41,935 nucleotides of DNA from Pseudomonadota bacterium (GCA_021818335.1 JAKAEJ010000011.1:1-41935), one strand, 5' to 3'. Positions 27,954 to 39,711 are shown, counted from the stretch's first letter. Numbers and translations are program-made. The notes: generated by a model not told the origin, from the sequence alone.

Positions 27954-29092
27954 GCTGCACCCCGCTGTGCATCGTCGCCGTGGCGACCGTAAGTGTAATG
28001 CGCTGCACAGGCACCCTCGCTCGACACCATGCAGGAGCCCATGGGTGTTTCCGGCGTGCAAACGGTGCCGAACAGCTTGCAGTCGGTCGGCCGCTTTTGC
28101 CCGCGCAGGATCGAAGCGCAGTCGCAGGCGCGGTGATCGGGTACGGTGCGGTAGGCGAGCCCGAAACGGCGCTCGGCATCGAAACGGGCGTAGCGCGCGC
28201 GGATGCGCAACGCCGAATGGGGTATCGACCCCAGTCCCCGCCACTCAAATGACTCACGCAATTCGAAGACTTCGTCCATCAGTTCCTGGGCAATGCGATT
28301 GCCCTGCGGGGTGACGGCCCGCGTGAACTCGTTTTCCACTTCGGCACGACCTTCGTTGACCTGGCGCACCAGCATCAGGATGGCCTGCATGACGTCCAGC
28401 GGTTCGAAACCGGCGATGACGACCGGCTTGCCGTAATCCCGGGCAAAGCGCGCGTAAGGGTCGCTTCCAATCACCGTCGAGACGTGTGCCGGACCCACAA
28501 AACCATCCAGCTCCACCGCGTGCGACGCCGGGTCCGGCGAAGCATCGACGATGGCGGTGATCGCCGGCGGCGTCAGGACATGGCTGCAAAGGACCGAGAA
28601 GTTCCGGAGGTCCTCCGCCGCCGCCGTCCGGATGGCGAATGCAGTCGGCGGCGTCGTCGTCTCGAACCCGATGGCAAAGAAAACCACTTCGCGCTCCGGC
28701 TGCTCGCGCGCCACGGCAAGCGCCTCATCCACCGCGTACACCATGCGGATATCGCCACCGCGCGCCTTGGCACGCATCAGGCTGAGGTCATGTGATGCCG
28801 GCACGCGCACCGTGTCGGCATACGTGCAGACGATCGCGTGGTGTTTCAAGGCGAGCTCGATGGCCATGTCGATGCGGCCAATGGGCAGCACGCAGACGGG
28901 ACAGCCGGGCCCGTGGATCATCCGCACGTTGGCCGGCAACAGGTCCGGCACGCCGTAACGCGCGATGGCGTGCGTGTGACCGCCGCAGAACTCCATGAAG
29001 CGATAGCTGCGGCCAGGATCACTCTCGTCAGCAAGCCGTGCCGCGATCCGGTGTGCAATGCCACCATCGCGGAATTCGTCGATGTATTTCAT
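27950..29092 (-). CDS. hypD: Hydrogenase maturation protein HypD
   Basis: This Fe-S protein, together with HypC, is the scaffold for the Fe(CN)2CO unit. Conserved cysteines are visible: Cys36 in FCGGH, then Cys64 and Cys67 in GPGCPVC. The C-terminal cysteine motifs (CDCASILRG, CKLFG, CTPE) bind the [4Fe-4S] cluster. The length of 380 residues is normal. The ATG overlaps the hypC stop as ATGA, which fits the tight HypC-HypD partnership. Confidence 0.96.
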   Translation of the reverse strand: MKYIDEFRDGGIAHRIAARLADESDPGRSYRFMEFCGGHTHAIARYGVPDLLPANVRMIHGPGCPVCVLPIGRIDMAIELALKHHAIVCTYADTVRVPASHDLSLMRAKARGGDIRMVYAVDEALAVAREQPEREVVFFAIGFETTTPPTAFAIRTAAAEDLRNFSVLCSHVLTPPAITAIVDASPDPASHAVELDGFVGPAHVSTVIGSDPYARFARDYGKPVVIAGFEPLDVMQAILMLVRQVNEGRAEVENEFTRAVTPQGNRIAQELMDEVFELRESFEWRGLGSIPHSALRIRARYARFDAERRFGLAYRTVPDHRACDCASILRGQKRPTDCKLFGTVCTPETPMGSCMVSSEGACAAHYTYGRHGDDAQRGAA

Positions 29093-29316
29093 GGCCCGAC
29101 CACCCCGGCGCCACGCTCCATCAACGCCAGCGTCTCACGCGCCTCCTGCGCGTCGAGCCGGGTCAATGCGTATCCGACATGGACGATCACGTAGTCGTCG
29201 ACGTCGACATGGTCGAGCAACGCCGTCGATATGGTCTTGCGCACGCCGGCCAATTCGACCACGGCCCGGCCCAGTGGTGTCACGGCAATGACCCTTGCTG
29301 GAATCGCTAGGCACAT
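29089..29316 (-). CDS. hypC: Hydrogenase maturation chaperone HypC
   Basis: This small 75-residue protein begins MCLAIP; Cys2 is the residue that binds the iron ligand unit and the large-subunit precursor. The rest is the usual beta-barrel of the HypC/HupF family. The start overlaps the hypF stop (TGATG) and the stop overlaps the hypD start. A second family member, hupF, lies at 34111-34389; such pairs are common, with one member probably dedicated to the HypD step and the other to this particular large subunit. Confidence 0.95.
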   Translation of the reverse strand: MCLAIPARVIAVTPLGRAVVELAGVRKTISTALLDHVDVDDYVIVHVGYALTRLDAQEARETLALMERGAGVVGP

Positions 29317-31670
29317 CAGAGTTTCTCCACGTCGCCATGAAGCCGCTGCCGCGCGATGCATGCTTGGCCGAGGCTTATCCCGCCATCCCCGGGCGGCAGC
29401 CTTTCCGCCAGGAGCACTTCACATCCCTGCGCCCGCAATTGTGCGCTCAGGGTCGAGGACAGGATGCCGTTCAGCAGGCACCCGCCACCGAGCGCAACCG
29501 TCGCGAGGCCGTGGTCGCGGACCGCCGCCAGCATCCAATCGGAAAGCGCCCATGAAACCGTGGCATGAAATCGCGCCGCAGCCGCTGCAGCATCACGTGC
29601 ATCGGCCAGATGCCCCATCAAGGGCAGCAGATCCAGACATCCCTCGTCCAGGCGCCAGCCGTCCAACCATGGGGGGACGGGTCCGTGCTGGATGGCCAGT
29701 GCCTCGAGCCTCATCGCTGCTTCCGCCTCATGGCTCTGCACCGGGCATAGTCCGAGAAGTGCCGCCGCTGCGTCGAACCAGCGCCCGAGGCTCGTGGTCA
29801 GCGGAAGCCGTGCGCGCGCGCCATGCGAGGACTCCGACTGTCCGAGCCATCGTGCGAGTGCCACGGCCTGTGGCTGTCCGGAAAACCGCTGGGCGATGGC
29901 GTCACCGCGACCCATCGCATGCAGCACCGCAGCAGCCATGCGCCATGGCTCGCGCGCCGCCTGGTCGCCTCCCGGGAGCGGGAGCGCGCGCAGGTGTCCA
30001 TGCCGCCGGAAGCGGGCGCCATCCACCCGCAACAGCTCGCCACCCCACGCGCTGCCATCGGTGCCGAGTCCCGAGCCGTCCAGCGCCAGTCCCAGCAGGG
30101 GTCCTTCATGACCATGTTCGGCAGCCACGGCGGCGATGTGGGCATGGTGGTGCTGGACCGGGACCGCGGGCACATCCCAACGATTGGCCAATGCGTGCGC
30201 GAGCTGGGTGCTTGGGAAATCCGGGTGCAGGTCATGGGCCACGGCGCGGGGCCGGACGTCCAGGATCGACTGCATGTGCTCCAGCGACTCCTCCAGGACC
30301 TCGATCGTGGCCACGTTGTCCAGCGTGCCGATGTGCTGCGAGACGAAGGCTTCGCCACCCCGGGTCAGGCAAAAGGTGTTTTTCAGCAGGCCGCCCAGCG
30401 CCAGGACGTCGGCGCCGGGCCCCGGAATGGGGATGCCACCCGGAGCCGCCCCTCGGGCGCGCCGCACGACGCGGGGCGGCGCGCAGGCGACGACGCTGTC
30501 GTCGCATCGGACGACGATGTCGCGATCATGGACGAGCCAGGCCTCGGCAATGCCGTGCAACCGCTCGAGCGCTTCGGCGTTGCCCGCCACGAGGGGTTCG
30601 CCGCCTGGATTGGCACTGGTCATCACCAGGAGCAGATCGCTGGGCCGCTGCAGCCACGCCGTCCCGGCGGGGCGCCCCGCGTCGTCATGGAACAACAGGT
30701 AATGCAGCGGTGCGTAAGGCAGCATGACGCCCAGGTGCGCAAGCCCGTCGGCGATGCCGGGCAGCAGGTTCGCGCTTGCCGGTGCACGCGGGAGCAGCAC
30801 GATCGGCCTCCCCCGACTCTCGAGGCGAGCACGCGCATCCGGATCCATTTCGACCAGCCCCGCGAGGCTGGCCGGATTCAGCGCCATCAATGCCAAGGGC
30901 CGGGATTCGCGGTGCTTGCGCGCGCGCAATCGCGCCACGGCCTCGGCATTGCGGGCATCGCAGGCGAGATGGAAGCCACCCAGGCCCTTGATGGCAACGA
31001 TCCGGCCAGCACGCAATGCCGCCAGCGCAGCACCGATCTCGTCATCCACGGCCGCGTTGGCTGCACCCGGATCGATCCACTCGAGCGTAGGTCCGCACGC
31101 AGGACAGGCGACGGGCTCGGCATGGAAGCGACGGTCCGCCGGATCCCGATACTCCGCGGCGCAGTCCCGGCATAACGGAAACTCCGCCATGCTCGTGCGG
31201 CCACGGTCGTAGGGCATGCCGCGGCTGATCGTGTAACGCGGCCCGCAGTGCGTGCAGTTGGTGAATGCATAGCGCCAGCGCCGGGCGCCGGGATCGAACA
31301 TCTCGGCGAGGCACGCCGGGCACACCGCGCTGTCCGTCCCGATCGTGGTCTGCGCGCACCCCGTCGCGCTCTCGCGGATGATGAATCCGCTCAGGAGGGC
31401 GTTCACGGGCTCCCGGTGACCGTCCACGCCATCGATCCGTGCCAGCGGGGGCGCCTGCTCCCGCAGTGCCTGTGCAAAGGCGTCGAGCTCGGCAGGGCCA
31501 CCCTGGAGCAGGATTTCCACGCCCGCGGCATCGTTGCGCACCCATCCGCGAAGACCCAGTCCGGTAGCCAACCGCCAGACGTGCGGGCGAAAGCCGACGC
31601 CCTGCACCACGCCGTGCACGCGCAACCGTGCCTGCGCAGGAATGGGGTCGCTGGACGCGCGGAGGGCCAT
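29316..31670 (-). CDS. hypF: Carbamoyltransferase HypF
   Basis: This 784-residue maturation enzyme converts carbamoyl phosphate and ATP to carbamoyl-adenylate and transfers the carbamoyl group to HypE. The N-terminal acylphosphatase-like domain starts with RVHGVVQGVGFRPHVWR. It is followed by two zinc fingers (CPAC...CTHC and CRDC...CPAC), a YrdC-like domain (RIVAIKGLGGFHLACDA) and a Kae1-like domain with the HHHAHIAAVAAEHG metal site. The ATG at 31670 overlaps the hypB stop. The frame continues upstream to 31802, but that part lies within hypB. Confidence 0.95.
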   Translation of the reverse strand: MALRASSDPIPAQARLRVHGVVQGVGFRPHVWRLATGLGLRGWVRNDAAGVEILLQGGPAELDAFAQALREQAPPLARIDGVDGHREPVNALLSGFIIRESATGCAQTTIGTDSAVCPACLAEMFDPGARRWRYAFTNCTHCGPRYTISRGMPYDRGRTSMAEFPLCRDCAAEYRDPADRRFHAEPVACPACGPTLEWIDPGAANAAVDDEIGAALAALRAGRIVAIKGLGGFHLACDARNAEAVARLRARKHRESRPLALMALNPASLAGLVEMDPDARARLESRGRPIVLLPRAPASANLLPGIADGLAHLGVMLPYAPLHYLLFHDDAGRPAGTAWLQRPSDLLLVMTSANPGGEPLVAGNAEALERLHGIAEAWLVHDRDIVVRCDDSVVACAPPRVVRRARGAAPGGIPIPGPGADVLALGGLLKNTFCLTRGGEAFVSQHIGTLDNVATIEVLEESLEHMQSILDVRPRAVAHDLHPDFPSTQLAHALANRWDVPAVPVQHHHAHIAAVAAEHGHEGPLLGLALDGSGLGTDGSAWGGELLRVDGARFRRHGHLRALPLPGGDQAAREPWRMAAAVLHAMGRGDAIAQRFSGQPQAVALARWLGQSESSHGARARLPLTTSLGRWFDAAAALLGLCPVQSHEAEAAMRLEALAIQHGPVPPWLDGWRLDEGCLDLLPLMGHLADARDAAAAAARFHATVSWALSDWMLAAVRDHGLATVALGGGCLLNGILSSTLSAQLRAQGCEVLLAERLPPGDGGISLGQACIARQRLHGDVEKL

Positions 31671-32692
31671 CAGTCCGCCTGCCGCGACTGCACCGCGGCC
31701 AACGCGGCCTCCAACTGGGCGACGCGCTGCCGCAACGCGGCGACGCTGTCGGAGCGCTGCCGTGCAGCGGAGGACATGCCGTCCCGGAGCCAATCCAGCC
31801 ACTGGGCCATGCCTTCCCCGGTACGCGCGGAGAGCTGGATGACCGCGAGCCGCGGATTGACCCGTCGCGCATGCTCCAGGCAGCGCTCCACGTCGAAATC
31901 CACGTAGGGAAGCAGGTCGATCTTGTTGAGGATCATCAACGAGGCGGCGTCGAACATGTTGGGGTACTTCAGTGGCTTGTCTTCCCCCTCCGTCACGGAC
32001 AGGACCACCACCTTGTGGGCCTCGCCCAGGTCGAATCCGGCAGGACAGACGAGATTGCCCACGTTCTCGATCATGAGCAGGCTGTCGTCCTCGACACGGA
32101 GCCGCTCGATTGCATGCGCCAGCATGTGCGCGTCGAGGTGGCAGCCTTTGCCGGTATTGATCTGCAATGCCGGAATCCCGGTCGCGCGGATCCGCTCGGC
32201 GTCCCGGGTGGTCTGCTGGTCGCCCTCGATGACGGCAACCCGCAATTGGCCCTTCAAGGCCTCGAGGGTGTGGACGAGCAGCGTCGTCTTGCCCGATCCG
32301 GGGCTGGACACCAGGTTGAGCGCAAAGACGCCATGGTCGGCAAGCCAGCGGCGATTCCCTTGGGCGTGACGATCGTTGACGGCAAGAACGTCCTGTTCGA
32401 TCTCGATCATGCGCTGCTGGCTCATCCCCGGGGCATGCGCATGCGCCGGCCCCTGGCCAAAGTGCAAGTCCCCGGCCGCGTGGCCGGCCTCGTGGTGCGC
32501 ATGGTCATGAACGACCGGCTCTTCCCGGGATCCATGCGGATGCCCGTGAAGATGCATGCCGGATGGCGCATCAGCGGGGCCCGCGGCCGGATGCGCAGGC
32601 GTTCGGTGATCGATCACTGGCAAGGCGCCGGCGGAAGCGCGCCGCTCCTCCATGCGCACCTCGTCCCCGCCACAGCCACAGGCATTGCACAT
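31670..32692 (-). CDS. hypB: Nickel-inserting GTPase HypB
   Basis: The protein of 340 residues begins MCNACGCGG, the high-affinity nickel motif (Cys2, Cys5, Cys7). A histidine-rich stretch (about 47-87) can store nickel. The GTPase domain has SSPGSGKTT at about 129-137 and LNKIDLLPY further on. HypB works with HypA to insert nickel into the large subunit. The ATG at 32692 is preceded by GAGGTGG; a GTG at 32704 overlapping the hypA stop would add four residues. The C-terminal 35 residues form a charged coiled-coil-like tail. Confidence 0.95.
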   Translation of the reverse strand: MCNACGCGGDEVRMEERRASAGALPVIDHRTPAHPAAGPADAPSGMHLHGHPHGSREEPVVHDHAHHEAGHAAGDLHFGQGPAHAHAPGMSQQRMIEIEQDVLAVNDRHAQGNRRWLADHGVFALNLVSSPGSGKTTLLVHTLEALKGQLRVAVIEGDQQTTRDAERIRATGIPALQINTGKGCHLDAHMLAHAIERLRVEDDSLLMIENVGNLVCPAGFDLGEAHKVVVLSVTEGEDKPLKYPNMFDAASLMILNKIDLLPYVDFDVERCLEHARRVNPRLAVIQLSARTGEGMAQWLDWLRDGMSSAARQRSDSVAALRQRVAQLEAALAAVQSRQAD

Positions 32693-32700
32693 GGTCCACC

Positions 32701-33042
32701 TCACTCAACTCGGAGTTCACATAGCCGCATCTGCGTGCCGGCTTGGGTCTGCACCCGGGGTCCCCCGCACCGCGGACAATCGTCGTAGAGGCTCATCACC
32801 GAAACGCCGCGACCGCAGTCCAGGCAGAAACCCTGCCCCGGCACGATGTCGAACTGCAGTTCGGCGCCTCCCGCGACACTGCGCGCCAGGACGATTTCCA
32901 GGCAAGTGCGCAAGGCATCCGGCTCGACTCCCGCCAATGCACCGATCTCCATCCGGAGCGCGCGCACATGGGCGAATCGCTCGCGCCGCCGCGCCTCCTC
33001 AATCAGGGCCAGGACGCTCTCGGCCAGTGCCAATTCATGCAT
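32701..33042 (-). CDS. hypA: Nickel metallochaperone HypA
   Basis: The 113-residue protein begins MHE, with His2 as nickel ligand. It has the structural zinc site Cys73-X2-Cys76...Cys89-X2-Cys92. HypA delivers nickel to the hydrogenase large subunit together with HypB. The ATG overlaps the end of hupK by eight bases. The length is standard for the family. Confidence 0.95.
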   Translation of the reverse strand: MHELALAESVLALIEEARRRERFAHVRALRMEIGALAGVEPDALRTCLEIVLARSVAGGAELQFDIVPGQGFCLDCGRGVSVMSLYDDCPRCGGPRVQTQAGTQMRLCELRVE

Positions 33043-34114
33043 CGCCCACCTCCAGCGTGCAGTCCTCGCACGGGTCCAACGCATGCATCCACCTTCGCGC
33101 GGCGGGCAAGAACGCGCCCTGGCGCGGAAGAGTGGCCAGTGCGCGCGCCAAGACGCCCCCGGGCTGGAAATTCCACTCGGTCGGGGCCACGACCCGATAA
33201 TCGTGCACCCGGCCATCCTGCAGCCGGGTCCAGTGGAGTAGCGGTCCGCGCGCCGTTTCGACGACCGCGAGCGCACTGTCCCCGGGTAGCCGCCAGACCC
33301 GCTCGGACAAGGGCAGCGCTCGCGAACTGGCCGCCAGTGCAAGCTCGACCAAGCGGGCCAGGAGACGCACTCCACAGCCCGCACCGTGGTCAGCGAGCCA
33401 TGCACCGACCAGTGGGCGTTCCTTCTGCCGCGAAATGGCCCCGACTTCGGCGCAACGCCCGCGCCAGCGGGGCGACAGGCTGAACATCGGAGCCGTTGCC
33501 ATCATGCGCGCCAGTTGCCGTGCGTCGCTGGCCGTCCACCTGTCCATCTGGGGCAATCCACGAACGGGTACGCGCGCATCCCGCAGGGCCGAGGCGCGGC
33601 GGAAGCGTCGTGCGGTGGCCGTACCACCTGCGCCCATCCAATCCCCGAGTCCTTCCCGATCCAGCGCGAGGAATGCCGATGCCGGCATCCCGAGGACTGT
33701 TTCCTCGAGGATTGCGCGGATCGGACCATGCTCCAGCGTCACATCCGCATCGGATGCCAGCAATGCCCTTGGCAAGGCCACCTCGGGGCAGTCTCCCGAC
33801 AACGCTGGCCAGGAAAGAAGCAGGCTGACCGCGTGTTCGCGGAGCCATTCGCGCGTCCGCGCCGCGCGATCCTCGACTGCGGCCACATCCCCGCCGGCTC
33901 CGGCGGCGGATAGCGCCAGCGTGGCCGCCCGCCGCTGGGCATGCCGGCAGAGCGCGCGGGTAGTGGTCACGCGCTCGACAGCATGGCCAGGCGTCGATCC
34001 GACAAGGTACGCACACTCGCATCGCCGTCGCGAGTCGGCGAATCGCAGGTGCACGGTGCTTCCATCGGCGGCGCGCAGCCCCACGGCATCGGCGCGCACC
34101 GCCAGGGTGTTCAT
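33035..34114 (-). CDS. hupK: Hydrogenase accessory protein HupK/HoxV
   Basis: This 359-residue protein is a degenerate relative of the hydrogenase large subunit. Its C-terminal region GPLLHWTRLQDGRVHDYRVV...TEWNF and DPCEDC parallel HynL's segments around AHWIVIKDQRIDNYQ and DPCLAC, but the N-terminal RICGVC motif is absent. It has an N-terminal CEC pair (Cys32, Cys34). HupK/HoxV proteins are thought to act as scaffolds in assembly of the active-site metal unit. The start overlaps the hupF stop (ATGA) and the end overlaps hypA. Confidence 0.85.
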   Translation of the reverse strand: MNTLAVRADAVGLRAADGSTVHLRFADSRRRCECAYLVGSTPGHAVERVTTTRALCRHAQRRAATLALSAAGAGGDVAAVEDRAARTREWLREHAVSLLLSWPALSGDCPEVALPRALLASDADVTLEHGPIRAILEETVLGMPASAFLALDREGLGDWMGAGGTATARRFRRASALRDARVPVRGLPQMDRWTASDARQLARMMATAPMFSLSPRWRGRCAEVGAISRQKERPLVGAWLADHGAGCGVRLLARLVELALAASSRALPLSERVWRLPGDSALAVVETARGPLLHWTRLQDGRVHDYRVVAPTEWNFQPGGVLARALATLPRQGAFLPAARRWMHALDPCEDCTLEVGDA

Positions 34115-34388
34115 GGGACGGTTCGCGCCGGGGGCAGGCCGGGAAAGTAGGCGTCGAGGTCCTGTTCGCCGCGCAGCGCCGCGTCAATGCCGGCCAGCGC
34201 CAAGGCCAGTTGCTCGGCCTGGGAGGAATTCAGGACCTCGCGCGCGGTTCGCTGCTGGACCAGTAGCCATGTGCCGGAAACCTGGGGACCGACCAAGGCC
34301 AGGCTCACGATGCGCCGCACGCCTCCGGCTTCGCATTCGGCGAACCATTCGTCGTCGTGGAGCACGCGCATGGGAATGCCGAGGCACA

Positions 34389-34389
<1 letters not shown>
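34111..34389 (-). CDS. hupF: HypC-family chaperone HupF
   Basis: This 92-residue HypC paralogue begins MCLGIPMRV. It is longer than HypC, with a C-terminal extension (LDAYFPGLPPA) typical of HupF/HoxL. In Rhizobium-type systems HupF binds the large-subunit precursor and protects it in the presence of oxygen. The start shares one base with the hynL stop (TGATG), so it is coupled to its likely client. Confidence 0.9.
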
Positions 34390-36136
<1,747 letters not shown>

Positions 36137-36140
<4 letters not shown>

Positions 36141-37531
36141 GGGGCGCGGGCTCCGTCAGGGCCGGCTGCAGCACGCGCCGGCGGTGTATCGAGGTTCTCG
36201 GCAACAGCCTCGAGGAGGCTGTGCGCAGTCTTGTCCCAGTGGAAATGCGCCTGGCTGTCGTCGAAGCTGAGCCGGCAATTGGAGCAGCTGGTAACCAGCA
36301 TCTCGGCGCCCGTGTCCTCGACCTGCCGCATCTTGATTTGGAACGCCTTGTAACGCAGGGCATCGGCGCGATGGATGCTGATCACGCCGCCACCGCCGCC
36401 GCAGCACCAGTTCATCCCGCGGTTTTCCCGCATTTCCCGGATCTCCGCGCCCAGCGCCTCCAGCACGATGCGCGGCCCTTCGATGGCACCGCCGCGCCGC
36501 ACGACCTGGCATGGGTCGTGGAAGGTCACGCTCTTGTTCAGACCCTTCCGGACGCGAATGCTGCCATCGGCAATGTGTTCGGCGAGGAATTCGGAGATGT
36601 GGCGGACCTTGAACGGCAGGGGCTTGCCGTACATGGTGGCTCCCTGCCAGCGCATGGCGGTGTAGGCATGGCCGCATTCGGGCAACAGGACCAGGCTGGC
36701 CTTGCATGCGATCGCGGCATCGATGAGCTTCATGCTCATGTGACGCTGCCAGTCGGCATTGCCCGAAAGGAGCCCGAAATTCGTGGCCTCGTATCCCTGG
36801 CTCCGGAATGTCCAGCTCAGTCCCATGTGGTTCAGCACCTTGGCCAGCGCGGCGATCGACTGCGGATACTTCTGGATCTCGATCGACGAGATGGTCACCA
36901 GCACGTCGGCCTGCGGCAGGTCCATGTGGACCTCCACCTCCTCTTCGTCGCTGATCCAATCCACGCGTTCCTTGAAAACCTTGGGCGTTGCACCCAGCGG
37001 ACTCCCCTCGCGTTCGCCTCGCTCGGCCGCCGCGAAAAGCTCGTGCGGCACGAGTCCCGCCTTGTGCATCCCATGGCGCGCCAGGCCCACGAGACTCGCG
37101 ATATCGATCGCCATGGGACAGATCATCGTGCAGCGACCGCACATCGTGCAGGAATCGAAAATCAGCTCCTGCCACTCCTCCAGTTCCTCGACGGTCACCC
37201 TGCGCTTCAGGCCCAGTGCGCGGATGATCGGCGCGAAGGGACTCATCTCGCGCTTGTAGGCCTGCTTGAACGGCTCGATCTTCCAGATGGGCGTGTAGCG
37301 CGGGTCACCCGTCTGCACGTAGTACTGGCAGGCCTCCGCACAGTTGCCGCAGTGGATGCATGACTCGAGGTAAGTCGCGGCGACCGCGCCGAAATCACGG
37401 ACGAAATTGCGCATCGCGATGTCCAGCCGCTCCTGTGGCGCCAGGTCACCCTGCTTGTCCTGACGCACATCGGGCATCGGCACGCCTCGCGCGACCGACC
37501 CCTCGCCGGCTTTGACGGTCGTCGTATTCAT
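36137..37531 (-). CDS. isp2: HdrD/DsrK-like iron-sulfur protein Isp2
   Basis: The 464-residue cytoplasmic Fe-S protein has two ferredoxin-type sites (CIHCGNCAEAC near residue 58 and CTMCGRCTMIC near 128). It also has two CCG-type domains (HDPCQVVRRGG...NWCCGGGGG and the SCSNCR segment), as in heterodisulfide reductase HdrD and DsrK. With Isp1 it is thought to carry electrons between the hydrogenase and a quinone or cytoplasmic thiol/sulfur partner. The ATG at 37531 overlaps the isp1 stop as ATGA; the longer open frame upstream lies inside isp1. Confidence 0.92.
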
Positions 37532-38181
37532 GTGCTCGCTCCTTTGCGCGCGAACAACGCACCAGTGGTACCGCGGGCCACGAAGACCAGGAACACGTGC
37601 ATCAATTTGCCGAAGGGAAGCCACGCCAGCAGCACGCAGACGCTGAGGACGTGGATGGCAAGGAGCCGCGGATAGGGTCCGCCCCAGTGCGCGGCCGCCA
37701 TCAACCCGGTCAGGACCGGCGCAGCGGTGACGAGCCAACTCAGATAGTCATCCGCGTTGGAGAGCAGGCGCAGCACCGGGTGGCTGAGTCGCCGGACCAG
37801 CGCGGCCACCAGCGCTGCCAAGGTAAGCGCGCCCACGACGTAAATGACGCCGGATGGCAGACCGGGCCAATGCAGGCCGGTAAGACTTCGGATGAAGAGG
37901 ATGTGCGGCACGAAGCCGAAGACCACGATGGCCAGCCCGAAATGGAACACGTAGCCGATCGTGTTGCCGAATGCCGTCGGGCCGGCAAACTCGCGCTTGG
38001 GCACGGTGCGCCGGACGATCAGGCCAAGCGCGCCCCGCCAGGGGTGTGTGCTGCGCGGCTCGTTGAAATCAGGCTTGCGAGGGAGAAGCAGGATGCCGAT
38101 CAAGCGCCAGATCGTGCCGACGACGAAAATCACCAGCGCCCACTGCAACGCCGGCCCGCGCGCAAAGGTGAGCAGGTCCAT
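37528..38181 (-). CDS. isp1: Cytochrome b-type membrane subunit Isp1 (NarI/DsrM-like)
   Basis: The 217-residue integral membrane protein has about five helices and histidines in the membrane regions (for example IGYVFHFGLAIVVFGFVPH and LLAIHVLSV), consistent with two b-type haems, as in NarI/DsrM. It anchors and wires the hydrogenase to Isp2 and the quinone pool. The start at 38181 shares a base with the hynS stop (GTGATG). A GTG at 38184 would add one residue. Confidence 0.9.
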   Translation of the reverse strand: MDLLTFARGPALQWALVIFVVGTIWRLIGILLLPRKPDFNEPRSTHPWRGALGLIVRRTVPKREFAGPTAFGNTIGYVFHFGLAIVVFGFVPHILFIRSLTGLHWPGLPSGVIYVVGALTLAALVAALVRRLSHPVLRLLSNADDYLSWLVTAAPVLTGLMAAAHWGGPYPRLLAIHVLSVCVLLAWLPFGKLMHVFLVFVARGTTGALFARKGAST

Positions 38182-39290
38182 CACTTGGCCTCCGGATGAT
38201 CAGGATGTTGGGTCGATGCGTCATTGCGTGCCTTCTGTCGTTGGCGGCCCGCCACGGCTGCCGCGCCACCCAGCACCGCGCCGGCGACGGCGGCGACCGC
38301 CAGCTTCTCGCCCATGCCGCTTCCCCAACGCCCCGTCGACAGTGGATGGTAGAAATCTCCGCGGTCCCAGAAGCCCGGCTCGGAGCAACCGAGGCAGCCG
38401 TGGCCGGACTCGATCGGGAAGCTGGTGCCCCCGTTCCACTTCATCGTTGCGCAGGAGTTGTACGTGGTCGGGCCCTTGCAACCCAACTCGTAGAGGCACC
38501 AGCCATTGCGCGCGCCCTCGTCATCGAAGCTCGTCGCGAACAGGCCCTTGTCATAGAACGGGCGCCGGTAGCATCGATCATGGATGGTGTTCCCGAAAAA
38601 CACCTTGGGCCGCCTGTGTTCATCCAGCTCCGGGACGCCAAAGCTCAATAGGTAGACCACGCTGCCGGTGATGATTTCCGGAATCGGCGGACAACCGGAC
38701 AGGTTGATGACGGGCTTGTCGCGCACCAGATCCTGCACCGCCACCGCGCCGGTTGGGTTGGGATTGGCCAGGGGAAGTCCGCCGAAGGCCGCGCATGTCC
38801 CGACGGCAATGACCGCTGCCGCACCCTCGGCGACATGCTGCAACGAGGCCAGCGCGCTCTTCCCGCCGACCACGCAGTACGCACCATCGAGTGGCCGCGG
38901 AATCGCACCGTCGACGACGAGGACGTACTTGCCCCATGCCTTTCGCATCGCGTCTTCGCGTGCCGCCTCGGCGGATTCGCCTGCCGCCGCCTGCAAGGTG
39001 TCGTTGTAGGCAAGCGAGACCACGTTGAATATCAGGTGCTCAAGCGTCGGCGAGAAGGATCGCGTCAGCGATTCGAGGCAGCCGGTGCACTCTTGGAAGG
39101 ACAGGTAAATCACCGTTGGTCGCGGCTTGGTCGCGAGGTTTTCCGCCAGCACCGCCGCTTCGGCGGCCGGAAGCGCCAGCAGCGAGGCGGTCGCCGCGCA
39201 GAACTTGAGGAAGGTTCGCCTGCTGAACCCGTTCTGCTGGAACGATTCGAGGACGGTGGGTTCGTCAACCGCGGGCGATGGCTCGGACAT
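38181..39290 (-). CDS. hynS: [NiFe] hydrogenase small subunit with Tat signal
   Basis: The 369-residue subunit carries three Fe-S clusters. A Tat motif SRRTFLKF at residues 23-30 directs folded export with the large subunit. The proximal cluster starts with ECTGC (Cys68, Cys71) and so has Gly, not Cys, at the position that is Cys in oxygen-tolerant group 1d enzymes. The distal-cluster IHDRCYRRPF and the CKGP...GHGCLGCSE motifs follow. A C-terminal hydrophobic stretch (GEKLAVAAVAGAVLGG) is a membrane anchor. GGAG precedes the ATG, 10 bp after hupH. Confidence 0.96.
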   Translation of the reverse strand: MSEPSPAVDEPTVLESFQQNGFSRRTFLKFCAATASLLALPAAEAAVLAENLATKPRPTVIYLSFQECTGCLESLTRSFSPTLEHLIFNVVSLAYNDTLQAAAGESAEAAREDAMRKAWGKYVLVVDGAIPRPLDGAYCVVGGKSALASLQHVAEGAAAVIAVGTCAAFGGLPLANPNPTGAVAVQDLVRDKPVINLSGCPPIPEIITGSVVYLLSFGVPELDEHRRPKVFFGNTIHDRCYRRPFYDKGLFATSFDDEGARNGWCLYELGCKGPTTYNSCATMKWNGGTSFPIESGHGCLGCSEPGFWDRGDFYHPLSTGRWGSGMGEKLAVAAVAGAVLGGAAAVAGRQRQKARNDASTQHPDHPEAK

Positions 39291-39300
39291 GGGCGGCTCC

Positions 39301-39711
39301 TCAGTTCAGGGATGCAGCAAGTGCGGCCAGCCGGGCGCTGGCTGCTTCGATATCGCCACGATCGGCGCGCAGGATCTCGGGCAAATCGGTCACCTCGATC
39401 TGCTCGCACAGCAGTGCCCCGTTGTCATCCTCGTGGCGAAGCCACCAGATGCCGGTGAACGCCGTCTCGCGAACGCGCGAACTGCCGAGGACGCTGACGC
39501 GCGCGTCGATCTCGCCCTGCCCGAGGGCCTCTTCAAGCGCGTGGCGACCGGCATGACCCAATGGCAAGGTGGCTAGGTCAAGGCAATGGCGCGTCCCATC
39601 GCGGAGGAAGCCATCCAGGGCGTCCAGGAGTTCGCGCAACAGCGCCGGGACCATCCGGTTCGACGCATCGTCTTCCTCGACCACGATCGCGATTTGATCA
39701 AGCGTCACCAT
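39301..39711 (-). CDS. hupH: Hydrogenase expression protein HupH, single-domain form
   Basis: From the ATG at 39711 the product has 136 residues and ends in the HupH/HyaF pattern WWLRHEDDNGALLCEQIEVTDLPEIL. Typical HupH or HyaF proteins have about 280 residues, so this seems to hold only the C-terminal half or a single repeat of the domain. HupH takes part in small-subunit Fe-S assembly and quality control. The start overlaps the protease gene by 14 bases and hynS follows. Confidence 0.8.
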   Translation of the reverse strand: MVTLDQIAIVVEEDDASNRMVPALLRELLDALDGFLRDGTRHCLDLATLPLGHAGRHALEEALGQGEIDARVSVLGSSRVRETAFTGIWWLRHEDDNGALLCEQIEVTDLPEILRADRGDIEAASARLAALAASLN

